Below are positions 10,380 to 21,582 of a stretch of 64,000 bases of DNA, piece after piece. The translations under genes and the position numbers were made by a program. This DNA is from Chlorocebus sabaeus (lineage: Eukaryota > Chordata > Mammalia > Primates > Cercopithecidae). Numbering within the stretch: the first letter of the stretch is position 1; each line of letters starts with the position of its first letter. The notes under the pieces were generated by a model. That model was not told the origin of the DNA. It searched no databases and saw only the letters and a program-made list of their open reading frames with translations. The stretch is from positions 75,487,133-75,551,132 of the forward strand of contig NC_132911.1 in the NCBI RefSeq assembly GCF_047675955.1, given 5' to 3'.

Positions 10380-10900
10380 ATGGTGAAGCAGCTTCATTCA
10401 TCATCTCACACCAAGAAAATTAAGGACACAGACACACAGGAGCGGGTTTTGGGGTGGAGATTTAATAGACAAAAGAAAGAGAAAGAAAAAGAGGAGAACA
10501 GCTCTCTCCCTTGCCCACAGATTGGTTGGACCAGCTGTAACACTCACACAGCACATGGGGAAGGCTAGCCACCCTACCCTAATATTACGCAAATGGGCTT
10601 TCCACTTGGCCAGTCCATCTTGTTTGCTCCTTACTGTACATGTGGCTGGCAAAGAGAAGGGAATATGGAGCCACCCTTTTGAACATGCCTAGTCCCAGGT
10701 AGCCATTTCCTATTGACACAACTGCTGGCACTGACCTGTGCAAGCTTCCAGCTTGCCTGTCTACATCTGCAGTTCAATTTTACAGGCTGCTTCTTAGTTA
10801 GAAAAGAAAATTATTTTGGGACTGCTTTTCATTAAAAGGAAAACCTTACCAAGTACTCCTCTACCCTCACTATCTGCCTAAATGATTTATTCCTAACTCC
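10380..10900 (-). mobile_element. Solo LTR, probably ERV1 class, antisense
   Basis: Read on the minus strand, this shows LTR architecture. A 5' part contains 'gaagcttgcacaggtcagtg' and 'cctgggactaggcatgttca'. A promoter-like middle follows ('gcaaacaagatggactggcc', 'gtgttacagctggtccaacc'). Then comes 'ttttgtctattaaatctcca' and a 3' end with 'tgtgtccttaattttcttgg'. No internal retroviral genes adjoin it, so it is a solo LTR. The subfamily is not assigned and the ends are uncertain by about 20 bases. Confidence 0.6.
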
Positions 10901-10984
10901 TATATCAATGGCATGCAGTGTTAGCTCCTTCTCTTCTCTCTGTCTATGCCTTTACTGGAAGTCTATATTTCATTCAATAAAGAC

Positions 10985-11640
10985 TCACTGCCCCCCACCC
11001 CTCAACAGTGTGGCACTGTCCCAGGTGCTGAGGGTAGGATGTCCATGCCCCAAGGACTGAGTTTACATTGGAGTGGGTGGAAACAAACCATAATGAATTA
11101 CTAAATGAATGAATAAGCTACATTCATATCAAAAGGGTTCTTTTTGGGAAATAAAACAGAACACGGGTCAGTTACAGGTATAAGTTTCCTCCAATAGAAT
11201 GGACAGAGCCGAGATATCTCAGCCAAGACCTGACTGCTAAGTAGTTGGAAGCATGTAAAGATGAGGGGCAGGACATGCAGGCAAAGGTCTACAGAGAACA
11301 CTCTGTGTATCCTCCAAATGAGAACCACACCCATGGGTCCAAGAGGAGAGGAGCAAGAGACGACTTTGTAAAGGGAAGGAGACCAGGAAGACCTTGAGGT
11401 CGTGGTCTGGAGTTTGGATGCTATCCTAAGTAAATGGGAGGTCACTGAGATTTTTACCTAGTAGGGGGACCTGGTCTAGTTTAGTCTTTGAAATGATCAC
11501 CCAGCTGCTGAGTGAAGAAGAGGGTGGAGAAGCAGCTGCAGAGGAACAACAGAAGAAATGGGGAAACCAGTTATTTGGCTATTAGGACAGTCCCAGCAAA
11601 CAGTGGTCAGATTCAGACAAGGATGGCGGAAATGTAAACC
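10985..11640 (-). mobile_element. L2 fragment, antisense
   Basis: The plus strand reads as reverse-complement L2: 'ggcactgtcccaggtgctga', 'ccccaaggactgagtttaca', then 'agtttggatgctatcctaag', 'gaaatgatcacccagctgct' and 'aaccagttatttggctatta'. The long reading frame on the minus strand (11101-11445) lies entirely within this repeat and is not a gene. Confidence 0.65.
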
Positions 11641-11764
11641 CAGGTTTTTTTTCAGTGATGGCTAAATATTTACATAGATCAAATGGAGGAAATAGTGAGA
11701 CAGAAGAGGAATCTGGACACGCCCAAGGGAAGGGGTCTCACCACCATTGTGGACAATTCATCCC

Positions 11765-11851
11765 AGTGGCTAGGAGTTTCCCCATCTGTAAAAATGGAAT
11801 AATGATTGTATCTACTTCAGAGGACTATTATAAAGACAAAATAAGTTAATA
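11765..11851 (-). repeat. MIR, antisense, first part (split by Tigger2)
   Basis: The sequence 'agtttccccatctgtaaaaa' followed by 'tggaataatgattgtatcta' and 'gacaaaataagttaata' is the reverse complement of the MIR core. It stops at a TA where the DNA transposon begins, and the same MIR resumes at 14883. Confidence 0.75.
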
Positions 11852-12206
11852 CAGTTGACCCCTGAACAACCGGGGCTGGAATTGCATGGGTCCATTTATA
11901 CATGGATCTTCTTCTACTGCTAGCCACCCAAGACAGCGAGACCAACCTCTCCTCCTCCTCCTCAGCCTAATCAACATGAAGACAATGAGGATGAAGACCT
12001 TTATGATGATCCACTTCCACTTAATGGATAGTAAATATATTTTCTCTTCCTTGTAATTTTCTTAACATTTTCTTTTCTCTATGAATATAGTATATAATAT
12101 CCAAAAGTGTGTTAATTGACTGTTTATGTTATCATTAAAACTTCCAGTTTCCAGTATGCTATTAGTAGTTGAGTTTTTGAGAAGTCAAAAGGTACACATG
12201 GGTTTT

Positions 12207-14806
12207 CTTTTTATTATTATTATTATTATTATACTTTAAGTTCTACGGTACATGTGCATAACGTGCAGGTTTGTTACATATGTATACTTGTGCCATGTTG
12301 CTGTGCTGCACCCATCAACTCGTCAGCACCCACAAACTCATCATTTACATCAGGTATAACTTCCAGTGCAATCCCTCCCCCCTCCCCCCTCCCCATGATA
12401 GGCCCCTGTGTGTGATGTTCCCCTTCCCGAGTCCAAGTGATCTCATTGTTCAGTTCCCACCTATCAGTGAGAACATGCCGTGTTTGGTTTTCTGTTCTTG
12501 TGATAGTTTTCTAAGAATGATGGTTTCCAGATGCATCCATGTCCCTACAAAGGACACAAACTCATCCATTTTATGGCTGCATAGTATTCCATGGTGTATA
12601 TGTGCCACATTTTCTTAATCCAGTCTGTCACTGATGGACATTTGGGTTGATTCCAAGTCTTTGCTATTGTGAACAGTGCTGCAATAAACATACATGTGCA
12701 TGTGTCTTTATAGCAGCATGATTTATAATCCTTTGGGTATATACCCAGTAATGGGATGGCTGGGTCATATGGTACATCTAGTTCTAGATCCTTGAGGAAT
12801 CGCCATACTGTTTTCCATAATGGTTGAACTAGTTTACAATCCCACCAACAGTGTAAAAGTGTTCCTATTTCTCCACATCCTCTCCAGCACCTGTTGTTTC
12901 CTGACTTTTTAATGATCGCCATTCTAACTGGTATGAGATGGTATCTCATTGTGGTTTTGATTTGCATTTCTCTGATGGCCAGTGATGATGAGCATTTTTT
13001 CATGTGTCTGTTGGCTGTATGAATGTCTTCTTTTGAGAAATGTCTGTTCATATCCTTTGCCCACTTTTCGATGGGTCTTTTTTTTTCTTGTAAATTTGTT
13101 TGAGTTCTTTGTAGGTTCTGGATATTAGCCCTTTGTCTGATGAGTAGATTGCAAAAATTTTCTCCCATTCTGTAGGTTGCCTGTTCACTCTGATGGTAGT
13201 TTCTTTTGCTTTGCAGAAGCTCTTTAGTTTAATTAGATCCCCTTTGTCAATTTTGGCTTTTGCTGCCGTTGCTTTTGGTGTTTTAGACATGAAGTCTTTG
13301 CCCATGCCTATGTCCTGAATGGTACTACCTAGGTTTTCTTCTAGGGTTTTTATGGTATTAGGTCTAACATTTAAGTCTCTAATCCATCTTGAATTAATTT
13401 TCGTATAAGGAGTAAGGAAAGGATCCAGTTTCAGCTTTCTACTTATGACTAGCCAATTTTCCCAGCACCATTTATTAAATAGGGAATCCTTTCCCCATTT
13501 CTTGTTTCTCTCAGGTTTGTCAAAGATCAGATGGCTGTGGATGTGTGGTATTATTTCTGAGGACTCTGTTCTGTTCCATTGGTCTATATCTCTGTTTTGG
13601 TACCAGTACCATGCTGTTTTGGTTACTGTAGCCTTGTAGTATAGTTTGAAGTCAGGTAGCGTGATGCCTCCAGCTTTGTTCTTTTGACTTAGGATTGTCT
13701 TGGCAATGCAGGCTCTTTTTTGGTTCCTTATGAACTTTAAAGCAGTTTTTTTCCAATTCTGTGAAGAAACTCATTGGTAGCTTGATGGGGATGGCATTGA
13801 ATCTATAAATAACCTTGGGCAGTATGGCCATTTTCACGATATTGATTCTTCCTATCCATGAGCATGGTATGTTCTTCCATTTGTTTGTGTCCTCTTTGAT
13901 TTCACTGAGCAGTGGTTTGTAGTTCTCCTTGAAGAGGTCCTTTACATCCCTTGTAAGGTGGATTCCTAGGTATTTCATTCTCTTTGAAGCAATTGTGAAT
14001 GGAAGTTCATTCATGATTTGGCTCTCTGTTTGTCTGTTACTGGTGTATAAGAATGCTTGTGATTTTTGCACATTAATTTTGTATCCTGAGACTTTGCTGA
14101 AATTGCTTATCAGCTTAAGGAGATTTTGGCCTGAGACAATGGGGTTTTCTAAATATACAATCATGTCATCTGCAAAGAGGGACAATTTGACTTCTTCTTT
14201 TCCTAACTGAATACCCTTGATTTCTTTCTCTTGCCTGATTGCCCTAGCCAGAACTTCCAACACTATGTTGAATAGGAGTGGTGAGAGAGGGCATCCCTGT
14301 CTTGTGCCAGTTTTCAAAGGGAATTTTTCCAGTTTTTGCCCATTCAGTATGATATTGGCTGTGGGTTTGTCATAAATAGCTCTTATTATTTTGAAGTACG
14401 TTCCATCAATACCGAATTTATTGAGCGTTTTTAGCATGAAGGGCTGTTGAATTTTGCCAAAAGCCTTTTCTGCATCTATTGAGATAATCATGTGGTTCTT
14501 GTCTTTGGTTCTGTTTATATGCTGGATTACGTTTATTGATTTGCGAATGTTGAACCAGCCTTGCATCCCAGGGATGAAGCCCACTTGATCATGGTGGATA
14601 AGCTTTTTGATGTGCTGCTGAATCTGGTTTGCCAGTATTTTATTGAGGATTTTTGCATCGATGTTCATCAGGGATATTGGTCTAAAATTCTCTTTTTTTG
14701 TTGTGTCTCTGCCAGGCTTTGGTATCAGGATGATGTTGGCCTCATAAAATGAGTTAGGGAGGATTCCCTCTTTTTCTATTGATTGGAATAGTTTCAGAAG
14801 GAATGG
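12207..14806 (-). mobile_element. L1PA-type LINE-1, 5'-truncated, antisense
   Basis: The plus strand starts with a short T tail and a TAT microsatellite, then the reverse complement of the L1 3' UTR with its polypurine tract (seen as 'cctcccccctcccccctccc'). ORF2 follows up to the truncation point in the reverse-transcriptase region. Flanking direct repeats 'caaaaggtacacatgggttt' (from 12186) and 'caaaaggtacacagggattt' (from 14807) mark the target duplication, now slightly diverged. Divergence suggests an L1PA subfamily active around the catarrhine radiation. It has no 5' UTR and no ORF1, so it is dead. Confidence 0.95.
12450..14806 (-). pseudogene. L1 ORF2p fragment (reverse transcriptase and C-terminal part), broken
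   Basis: The longest open stretch (14830 down to 13652, 392 codons) covers the reverse transcriptase. Counting in that frame, the motif-A aspartate in SIDAEKAF is residue 119, the following AFDKIQ aspartate is replaced by G (125), and FADD is at 219-222. A homopolymer frameshift near 13750 throws the frame off, giving a spurious tail. The zinc-knuckle/C-terminal region continues in other frames (13305-13048 and 13168-12545). The endonuclease domain is missing because of the 5' truncation. The first ~8 codons of the open frame come from the Tigger flank and target duplication, not from L1. It encodes no functional protein. Confidence 0.92.
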
Positions 14807-14882
14807 CAAAAGGTACACAGGGATTTTCAATAGCAGAACGGTTGGTGCCTCTAACCCCTGCCTTGTTCAAGGGTCAATTGTA

Positions 14883-14940
14883 TATGTGAAGTGCTTGGGA
14901 CACTGCCTGGAAGATTCTCTAATGTTGTCTATTACTGTAC
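14883..14940 (-). repeat. MIR, antisense, second part
   Basis: Right after the TA duplication of the Tigger element, the sequence 'tatgtgaagtgcttgggaca' and 'ctgcctgg' continues the MIR reverse complement exactly where the first part (11765-11851) stopped. Confidence 0.75.
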
Positions 14941-15039
14941 TAGCTAACTTTTCACAAAAATATTTCCCCAACTGAGGAACCAGCTTCTTGGATCCACAGA
15001 CCCTACAAAAGTCCACTGCATTGTTTTGGCCTGGTCCAG

Positions 15040-15470
15040 AAAACAAGCTAAAAAAGTCCGATGCCTGACCTTGAGCACTGGGACAGTGACATTACAATTC
15101 TTGGAAGGGCTTAATGAGCAAGACTAATGGAGGCGAGGGAGCAATCTACCCTGGGCAGCCTGGGCAGGCAGGAAAGGCTTCCCTGAAGAACCAATGTCTC
15201 AGCTGAGACCTGAAGGCTTGGGAGGAGTTGACCCAAGGGGAGTGGAGAGAAGAGCAAAGTGTGAGAGCAGCTCAGAGTGAGAAGGTGGGCAGCAAGCTAG
15301 GGAAGGAGAAAGGAAGGGCAGGAAAGCCAGGACTATGGGTCTGGGATGCAGAGATGACAGGTTGGGCAGCCAGGAGAGAGAGGAGGCAAGGGCTTTAACT
15401 GTCCATCTCAGAGTAAAGCTACAGACTTTGTGCCTTTATGGTACATGAGCATGACTGCTTACTCTTCATG
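15040..15470 (-). mobile_element. L2 fragment, antisense
   Basis: Reverse-complement L2 landmarks occur in order: 'ggcttccctgaagaaccaat', 'agctgagacctgaaggcttg', 'agagcaaagtgtgagagc', 'gggcagcaagctagggaagg' and 'aagggctttaactgtccatc'. The GA-rich look is a property of L2 in this orientation. Confidence 0.6.
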
Positions 15471-15560
15471 AGAGAAAGAAAAGGGAGAGGATAGGAATAG
15501 AAAGGGCCTAAGGCTCCCGCATCAGCACACACAGCCTTCACTACTGCTGATGTTTCTATG

Positions 15561-15704
15561 CTAAACTAGATTTCAAATATTAGATCTAAGGAGTATCTAG
15601 TTGAGCCCACTTTACAGGTTACAAAACTTGCACTAAACTAGATTTCAAATATTAGATCTAAGGAGTATCTAGTTGAGCCCACTTTACAGGTTACAAAACT
15701 TGCG
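15561..15704. repeat. Tandem duplication, 2 x 72 bp, essentially perfect
   Basis: The unit beginning 'ctaaactagatttcaaatat' and ending 'ttacaaaacttgc' occurs twice head to tail with a period of 72 bases. The two copies differ only at the final base. The unit is not an obvious repeat-family member, though its end ('cccactttacaggttacaaa') faintly recalls MIR. The near-identity indicates a recent duplication or an assembly artefact. Confidence 0.97.
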
Positions 15705-17035
15705 TTAAATGCTTTGCCCAATGGGGCACAGACAAGCTAAGCAAAGCCATGACCCCACCCCACCCTCTTGGATGCAATACTGAATCATGAAAAGATTAGG
15801 AGCTCTGAGGCCTGTAACAGTTGGCTTCGCCTCCCTGATCTATCACTAAGAAATAGGGTAAGCTTAGGTGTCCTCTTTGGGTTTTTCAGGAATATTTAGT
15901 GCTTTGTCCACAGTTAGCACAATTTTCCAATGATGTCCAAAGGGCTTTTGTCTTTTTTTAACCTTAGTGCCTCAATCCTTTGTCATCCTTCCAGAGTTTG
16001 GGTTAAAACATATCTTCCAGTGAACATTGACAAGTATCAATGAAAATATATTTCATAACTTTTAAATTTGCTTTTCAGAACATTTACATATATCATGGAT
16101 GATTCCCAATTCAAATGAATATAAAGGAAGCCATTTGCTTAACAGAATATAGAGATGATGGACACTGTGTGTTCATTTAAGACTTGTAAGAAATTTCCTT
16201 TCAGGCACTGGCCCTTTACCCATACTATACGCAGCTACAAAAGCGTCAACTGGAATAGGGTTCTCTATCATGTTCAAGATAGTTTTCTTACAATACAAAA
16301 AGCTCGAGTCAGTGAGCTACTCTTTTCTTTCAGTGTCTCTCTTCACATCTCCATTTCTCTCCATTCTATGTGATTATACAAACTGACAGGATGACTTGCA
16401 GCAGAAGAAATGAAAGGGTTTGTAATTTAAGAAACCTCTGGCCTTGCTGACTGAAAACAGGTTGTTTGTAAAAAGGAAATCCTGACCTCAGCTAACTGGC
16501 AAACTCTGTCAGAAGCAATAGAAGGACGCGAAGGAGAAAGAACAGAGCTGGGGATTTTTATTGGCAACAGAAGAAAAATGGATGCTCTGCCAGGGGAAAG
16601 CCTTTTGAGAAATCATCAGTGGGGGGCCAAGACATGCCCCAGGTTTCTGAGTGTATGACTGGACAGTCGCAGAGCAGTTCTGTTCTGGTTTTGTGTGCTG
16701 GTTGGACAGGGGAGTTTACTGCTTGTGACAATAGCTAGGCTGACAACCCTGAAAGTGGATTCCCTCCAGTTAGCTGAAGTTGAGATCCCCTGCTGCAGGT
16801 GCCCCATGGCCTGTCCATCTTCTATCCTGGCTTGACATAAAGCCTAAGGCCCACAGGTGACAGGGGGTATTCCAAGTGTGCAGGAGATGAGCCCCCAACA
16901 TTTTCCATGTGCCAGTCCATCCTCACTTCCTCCTCACCTCTGTGTGCTGCCTGTTGGGCAGGGCTCTGCGGTGACCTCTGGTCAACTCCATAAAAGGAGG
17001 CCCCTGAAAGCGCTAATCTCCTTATGCCAGTAGGA
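15705..17035. other. Unassigned DNA
   Basis: Mostly single-copy-looking sequence. I recognise no coding region or young repeat. 16840-17000 has a weak L2-like flavour that I could not confirm. Confidence 0.55.
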
Positions 17036-17039
17036 TTCC

Positions 17040-17155
17040 CAGTTGGCTACCCATTGAAATCAGCTGGGATGCTTTGAAAAATCCCCATGCTTGAGCTCAG
17101 GCCCAGAGATCCTCATTTGCTTTGTCTGGTGTGGGGCTTAAGCAGCAGCATTGCT
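17040..17155 (+). mobile_element. MER5-like hAT (Charlie) DNA transposon fragment
   Basis: The sequence 'cattgaaatcagctgggatg', an 'aaaaatccccatgc' block, 'ggcccagagatcctcatttg' and 'gtctggtgtggggcttaa' follow the MER5-type non-autonomous hAT consensus. The terminal inverted repeats are lost. Confidence 0.6.
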
Positions 17156-17289
17156 TTGTGCCAGCCAGCTATGTGAGAAAGACCTCCATTGCTAGTCACC
17201 CCCAAACAGGGCTGTCCAGTTGGTCAAGTGCACTTTCCAGCTCTTGGTCTTTCCTTTCTAATCCATTCTTATCCCCAGTTAGCCAAGTC

Positions 17290-17600
17290 CATGCCCATGA
17301 AATCTTTACGATCCAACTCAACACCATTCAATAACCATCAGCAGGAGCTCCTACTATGAATGAAGAGTTCTGACCAGTGTCAGAGGTGTTCTCAAGGGGC
17401 TGGCCTTCCAGTGGGAAACAGATTTGTGATAAAAGGCATCCTATGATGAGGGCCTCACTAAATTCCAAGGATACCCACAATCTAGGGGGGGCAAATTTTG
17501 CAAAGAATTTTAATTTATGATGGAAACTCAGAAGATACAGGAATGAGTGTCGTCTGGGAAAAAAGAAGTCTCATTGAGAAGATGATGCTTTCACTGGACT
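17290..17600 (-). mobile_element. L2 fragment, antisense
   Basis: Landmarks are 'aataaccatcagcaggagct', 'cctactatgaatgaagag', 'aaggggctggccttccagtg' and 'gaagtctcattgagaagatg'. These match the L2 3' end in reverse, heavily diverged. Confidence 0.5.
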
Positions 17601-17639
17601 AAGTGAAATAAAAGAAATATTAAGATGCCAACTAGGTTC

Positions 17640-18530
17640 TTAAACCCAGTCCTCCCTAAACTCCCCTGTACCTGGCTAACTTGCTCAAGCCACAAATCTA
17701 GTAATCAGAAGACATTCTCGATGTCTTCCCCTCTCTCTCAAGCCCCATTTTCAGTATTTCACTAAGACTTGCCAATTTCCCACACAGCACATCTCTGATC
17801 ATTCTGCTGCTTACCATCACCTAGTCCCTGTCACAGGTATCCTTCACAGACCTCTTGGAAGAGCTTCCAGGTGATCTCCCAGCCCTCACCCTCCCCTCCC
17901 TGAGCCATTCCCTACACCACAGTTTCAGGGGTCACTTTAAAATGTAAATCCTATCCTAGTACTGCCTATTACTACAGTATTGCTTTAGAAAAAGGTCTCA
18001 AGCTCCTTGAATGTTCTGTCTGATTTGACCACCAGCGACCTCTCTACTGTGGTCTGCTCCCAGCTCCTTGCTACACTAGCCTCCCTGTCGGTTCTGGAAA
18101 GTCCTAAATGCATCTCCACCTCAACGCCTTTACCTATGCTCTTTGCCCAGAGGACTCTTCCCATGCTGGTTTTTTCCCCACATTTCAGGTCTCAGTTTAA
18201 ACGCCACACCCTCCACAAGCCTTGCTGACCAGTCCATCTCAAAGACACAGCTCCTCCCCAACAAAACCCTCCTCTTTTCTTCCCTCAGAGTCTCTTGGTT
18301 TGTTCCCTTTATTGCACTTCCCACAATTGATCATTTTCAGTCTGTTCCATCACTCTTCTGCCATCTGCCTCTCTCAGGAGGCTGGAAACTCTGGGAAGAT
18401 GAGGGACACCACTACCACTACACCTCCCATCAAGGCCAATGCTTGGCATGTTAACACGTTTTCTACTTATGTTTATAATAAAAATAAGATGTTTGTTGAC
18501 TAGATAGATGAATAAATAATGGGTGAATGA
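17640..18530 (+). mobile_element. L2, long 3' copy
   Basis: Nearly 0.9 kb in L2 consensus order: a C/T-rich upstream part, 'ctctttgcccagaggactct', 'aggtctcagtttaaacgcca', 'agagtctcttggtttgttcc', 'ggctggaaactctgggaaga', and the tail 'gatgtttgttgactagatag' with tgaataaataatg. Several short reading frames here on both strands are repeat-derived and not genes. Confidence 0.75.
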
Positions 18531-18639
18531 ACAAAGGCACTGGGGACTAAAAATACAACATTGGAGAAATTTCAAGTTCAGTAAATCAAAGCTTGCATGT
18601 GAGGTGAATAGATGAGGAAGGAAGGAGAAAAAAACCTGA

Positions 18640-18960
18640 AAAATTAAGTGGGTCCAGATCAGCAAGGGTCCACACTCAGAGCTCCAGGAATTGGGACCTT
18701 ATCTGTCATGATGAAGAAGACGTCAAAGAATTTTAACCTGGGGGATGATCAAATCAGATATATATTCATTTTACCCATGATGGAGAAATGGACAGACACA
18801 GGAGGCTGGCAGATGTGGGAGATTCTGTAACAGTCCAAGCAAGGTGTGATGAGAGTCTGTCTAATGGCAGGGATGGAAACATGGAACTGACAAAGCAGGT
18901 GTCCCAAAGGCAGAGCCAGGCATTAGCAGGTGGCATGAGCTTCAAGATCCTCCTGTCTTG
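18640..18960 (-). mobile_element. L2 fragment, antisense
   Basis: The sequence 'gggggatgatcaaatcagat', 'gacacaggaggctggcagat' and 'cagtccaagcaaggtgtgat' match the internal L2 3' region in reverse. It is strongly decayed, so the family call is moderate. Confidence 0.45.
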
Positions 18961-20425
18961 TTGTTCCCTTTCCCATCCAACACTGGAAAGGGTCTGACTG
19001 GATCCAGCCATGCACAACGTTCTATATAATTAGGTCAGAGAGTTAACGCTGAAGGGAGCATGCTGCTTCATTCTAAATCTTCTCACTATCCCAGGACTGG
19101 AAGGCTTTGCTGTTTGGAAGTCGTTTTATATATTATTAAAAGTGTGTGTGTGCATGCACACTGCACTGAACTGTTTAGAGGGACAAGAATAGCAACCTGG
19201 TTTTCCTGATAGCTCAAGAAAGTGCAGCAATCAGGCAGAAGCCCTTTACTTACCATTGAGAAAATGTCACTTTCCCATTACAAAATGGCTGGGGGGGGCG
19301 GTGTTGACTGAAGGAGATTATAAAGAGCTAAACCCCATATAAAGGTCTCTATCATCTACCTCTAGTCACTACTAAAAACAGCCTAGAGGTGGTCTCAGGC
19401 TCAGGCCCCAAGTTCATCGTGATATATAGCCAAATTTGGAACCACTAAATCCCAGATACCAGATACCAGTTACCTAGGCAGGACTTTTGGACCCGGGTTT
19501 CTGAAAACACTCACACCTTGTGCTTCCCTATAACAGGGATGCTGTATCCTTCTAGAGAACCAAGTATCGAGAGGCTGCTTGAAAGTCCTTGATACAAGAC
19601 CCCTTTGATACTGTCCCTAGCACTTCCTTGTTTACAGTCTCAGAGCCCACCTCAAACAGCAAAGCATTGAAGAGGAAAAGAAGAGAAAGAGAAAGAAAAA
19701 CCAAGACCAAGAGCATACTAGAGGGAAGGGGAAGAGATTGTTGTGTTAACTTGGACATTAAAAGGGATTAGACGTTGAAAAGGATCAATCCCCTATGCTT
19801 GCTTTAGCCCTCATGTGTGCAAGGCCAGTACAAATGACCACTCAGTTGCAGGGATCAAAATCTACAAGTCCAGACAGCCCAAGGGAAGAAGGAAGGGGGC
19901 AGGAAGTCTGAGCCAGAGGAGGCCCTGCCACCTCCTCAGTCCTCCAGAAAGGGCCACCTTCACTGCCCATCTCCTCATGGCCCTGTCTGTAGGAACCTCT
20001 TGCTGAGAAATCACCACAGGTTCCACCGCCTAGCTTACTTAGTGGTTCAAAAATACCAAAGGCTTTCCAGAATTTCCATTCTTCTGAAAGTAGTTAAAAT
20101 GCAGAAAGGAGGGTGAGCAAGAGAATGGAGGAAGCCCACACCCTTATTGGAACAGTCTTGTTTTGAAGAACTTCTGCCCTCTGGGGTTGAAAGCATTTCT
20201 TGGCCCAGTGGAACCAAGAGGTGCCACGATAGCTCCATAAATGCTTCCAGCCCCTGACCTTGATATTTATTTGCAAAGCCTGACAGGAAATCGGTGCAAC
20301 ATGTTCCATGAAAAACAAAAGAAAATGCAGGAATCAGAAAAAACAACAGACTGATCTAAACAGTCTTACATCAATAGACTTTGAAGAAAATTACAGGCTA
20401 GAAAAATAGTTCTCTTTGACATAGA
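18961..20425. other. Unassigned DNA
   Basis: No gene or clear repeat recognised. It contains a short G run at 19291-19298, a purine-rich patch at 19672-19710 and a doubled 'cagatacc' near 19455. Confidence 0.55.
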
Positions 20426-20429
20426 ATTG

Positions 20430-20760
20430 TCCACATGTTTCGAAGATCCACTGTGTGCTCAGCCCAGTGCTAGGTGCTGACAGAGTCTGTGCCCTGAGAA
20501 GTTTGTCTTCCCGGAGTAGGAGCTGGGTGCTGCTGAGATCAAGGCAATGGGTGATTTTGACTTTACCAGTAAGGAGCAGAATGAGCTGAAGTCTTCAGGA
20601 GCAGAACCGGGGGGATTATTTGAGAAGACTCCTAGGACGATATAATATTTCATCTGTACTGTGAAGATGAGGGGGGAGTTGCACAGATGAAAAGGAGAAA
20701 GGAGATCATCACCAGGGAAAGAATGGATAATGTCTAAAACAGTTTCAGAGATGGAGCTTT
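20430..20760 (-). mobile_element. L2 fragment, antisense
   Basis: The sequence 'tccactgtgtgctcagccca', 'gtgctaggtgctgacagagt' and 'ctgccctgagaagtttgtct'-like text mirrors the L2 3' end in reverse, followed by decayed 'gaatgagctgaagtcttcag'. Confidence 0.5.
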
Positions 20761-21415
20761 AAATTGGCTATAAAAATTAAACATGATATTGAATGACCTG
20801 ATCGTCATGTATAATCATTTATGCAGTGTTTTCTGCATCTATTATGAGGTCTCATAGTATAGCAGGAGAGATGTGCCATGTTTATAAATGCCCAGGATTA
20901 AATTCATTAGGGGCGGCAAACTCAAATGCCAACAAGAATGAGGTAAGTCATATAAAGGAATAAATGATAGAGGCCATTACATAGAAATCCCAGGGTCCTC
21001 TTCTTTTTTTTTAATTCCTCATTTGATAGTGATAGATCAGAAAGTATTTCTACAGTATAAGAAAACATGTAAGAAAAAGTACAAGTCATCAGCAATAGAC
21101 ATTCATCCTCAGAACTAGGGAGACAGTAGAGAATGGGGGACTGTGTCACACAGAAAAGAGCATGGCTCATGTAAAGAGGACAGCTGTTCTCAGCTCCAAC
21201 CTGTTGTTTCCATTTAGGAATGCTGGGTCAGGGTGTCAGGCTCTCCAGTTTTCAAGAGAAGCCAGCTATCCTGATACTGGGGGCAGTTGATTATAGGAGT
21301 CTTAAACTCTATAAATTATGGATCAAAATCAAAAATTTTATAGGCCAATTAAAACATAATGGTGGCCACATGAAGTTCACAGTTTAAAACATTCAGATAA
21401 TGGGAAATATTTCCA
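20761..21415. other. Unassigned AT-rich DNA
   Basis: No gene and no repeat recognised. Confidence 0.5.
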
Positions 21416-21419
21416 TCCA

Positions 21420-21540
21420 GAATGTCTAGGAAGATTTGATGGAGGAATTGATGTTTAAGCTGGACCTTTGATAAGGATATGGGCAGAACTGAAGACCCGA
21501 GGTTAGAGGCTCAGGGGCAAAATGGCTCAAGATCATTGTT
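21420..21540 (-). mobile_element. L2 scrap, antisense
   Basis: The sequence 'gatggaggaattgatgttta' followed by 'agctggacctttgataagga' resembles the L2 passage for '…gaggtgacatttgagctgag…' in reverse. Short and tentative. Confidence 0.4.
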
Positions 21541-21546
21541 CATACT

Positions 21547-21547
21547 T

Positions 21548-21582
<35 letters not shown>

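Larger units (their letters stand above)
11852..14880 (+). mobile_element. Tigger2-type (MER28-like) DNA transposon, internally deleted, split by L1
   Basis: The left terminal inverted repeat starts 'cagttgacccctgaacaacc'. The right end is its inverse, 'ccttgttcaagggtcaattg'. A TA target duplication flanks both (11850-11851 and 14881-14882), the hallmark of Tc1/mariner-pogo elements. Directly inside the left end lies a remnant of the transposase C-terminal coding tail (about 11930-12032; acidic, with a DEDLYDDPLPLN-like end and a stop), so the copy is a deletion derivative. The L1 at 12207-14806 is inserted near its right end. The family name is from memory. Confidence 0.85.

Noticed and set aside
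13652..14830. 392-codon reverse-transcriptase frame as a possible functional gene
   Set aside because: It is L1 ORF2 in a 5'-truncated copy lacking the endonuclease domain, ORF1 and promoter, with frameshifts and a changed residue near motif A.
15561..15704. CRISPR-like or satellite array
   Set aside because: Only two adjacent copies, no spacers, and a eukaryotic context. It is a simple tandem duplication.
17640..18665. Cluster of short open frames on both strands
   Set aside because: They lie in a long L2 copy. Pyrimidine-rich L2 DNA leaves several frames open by chance.
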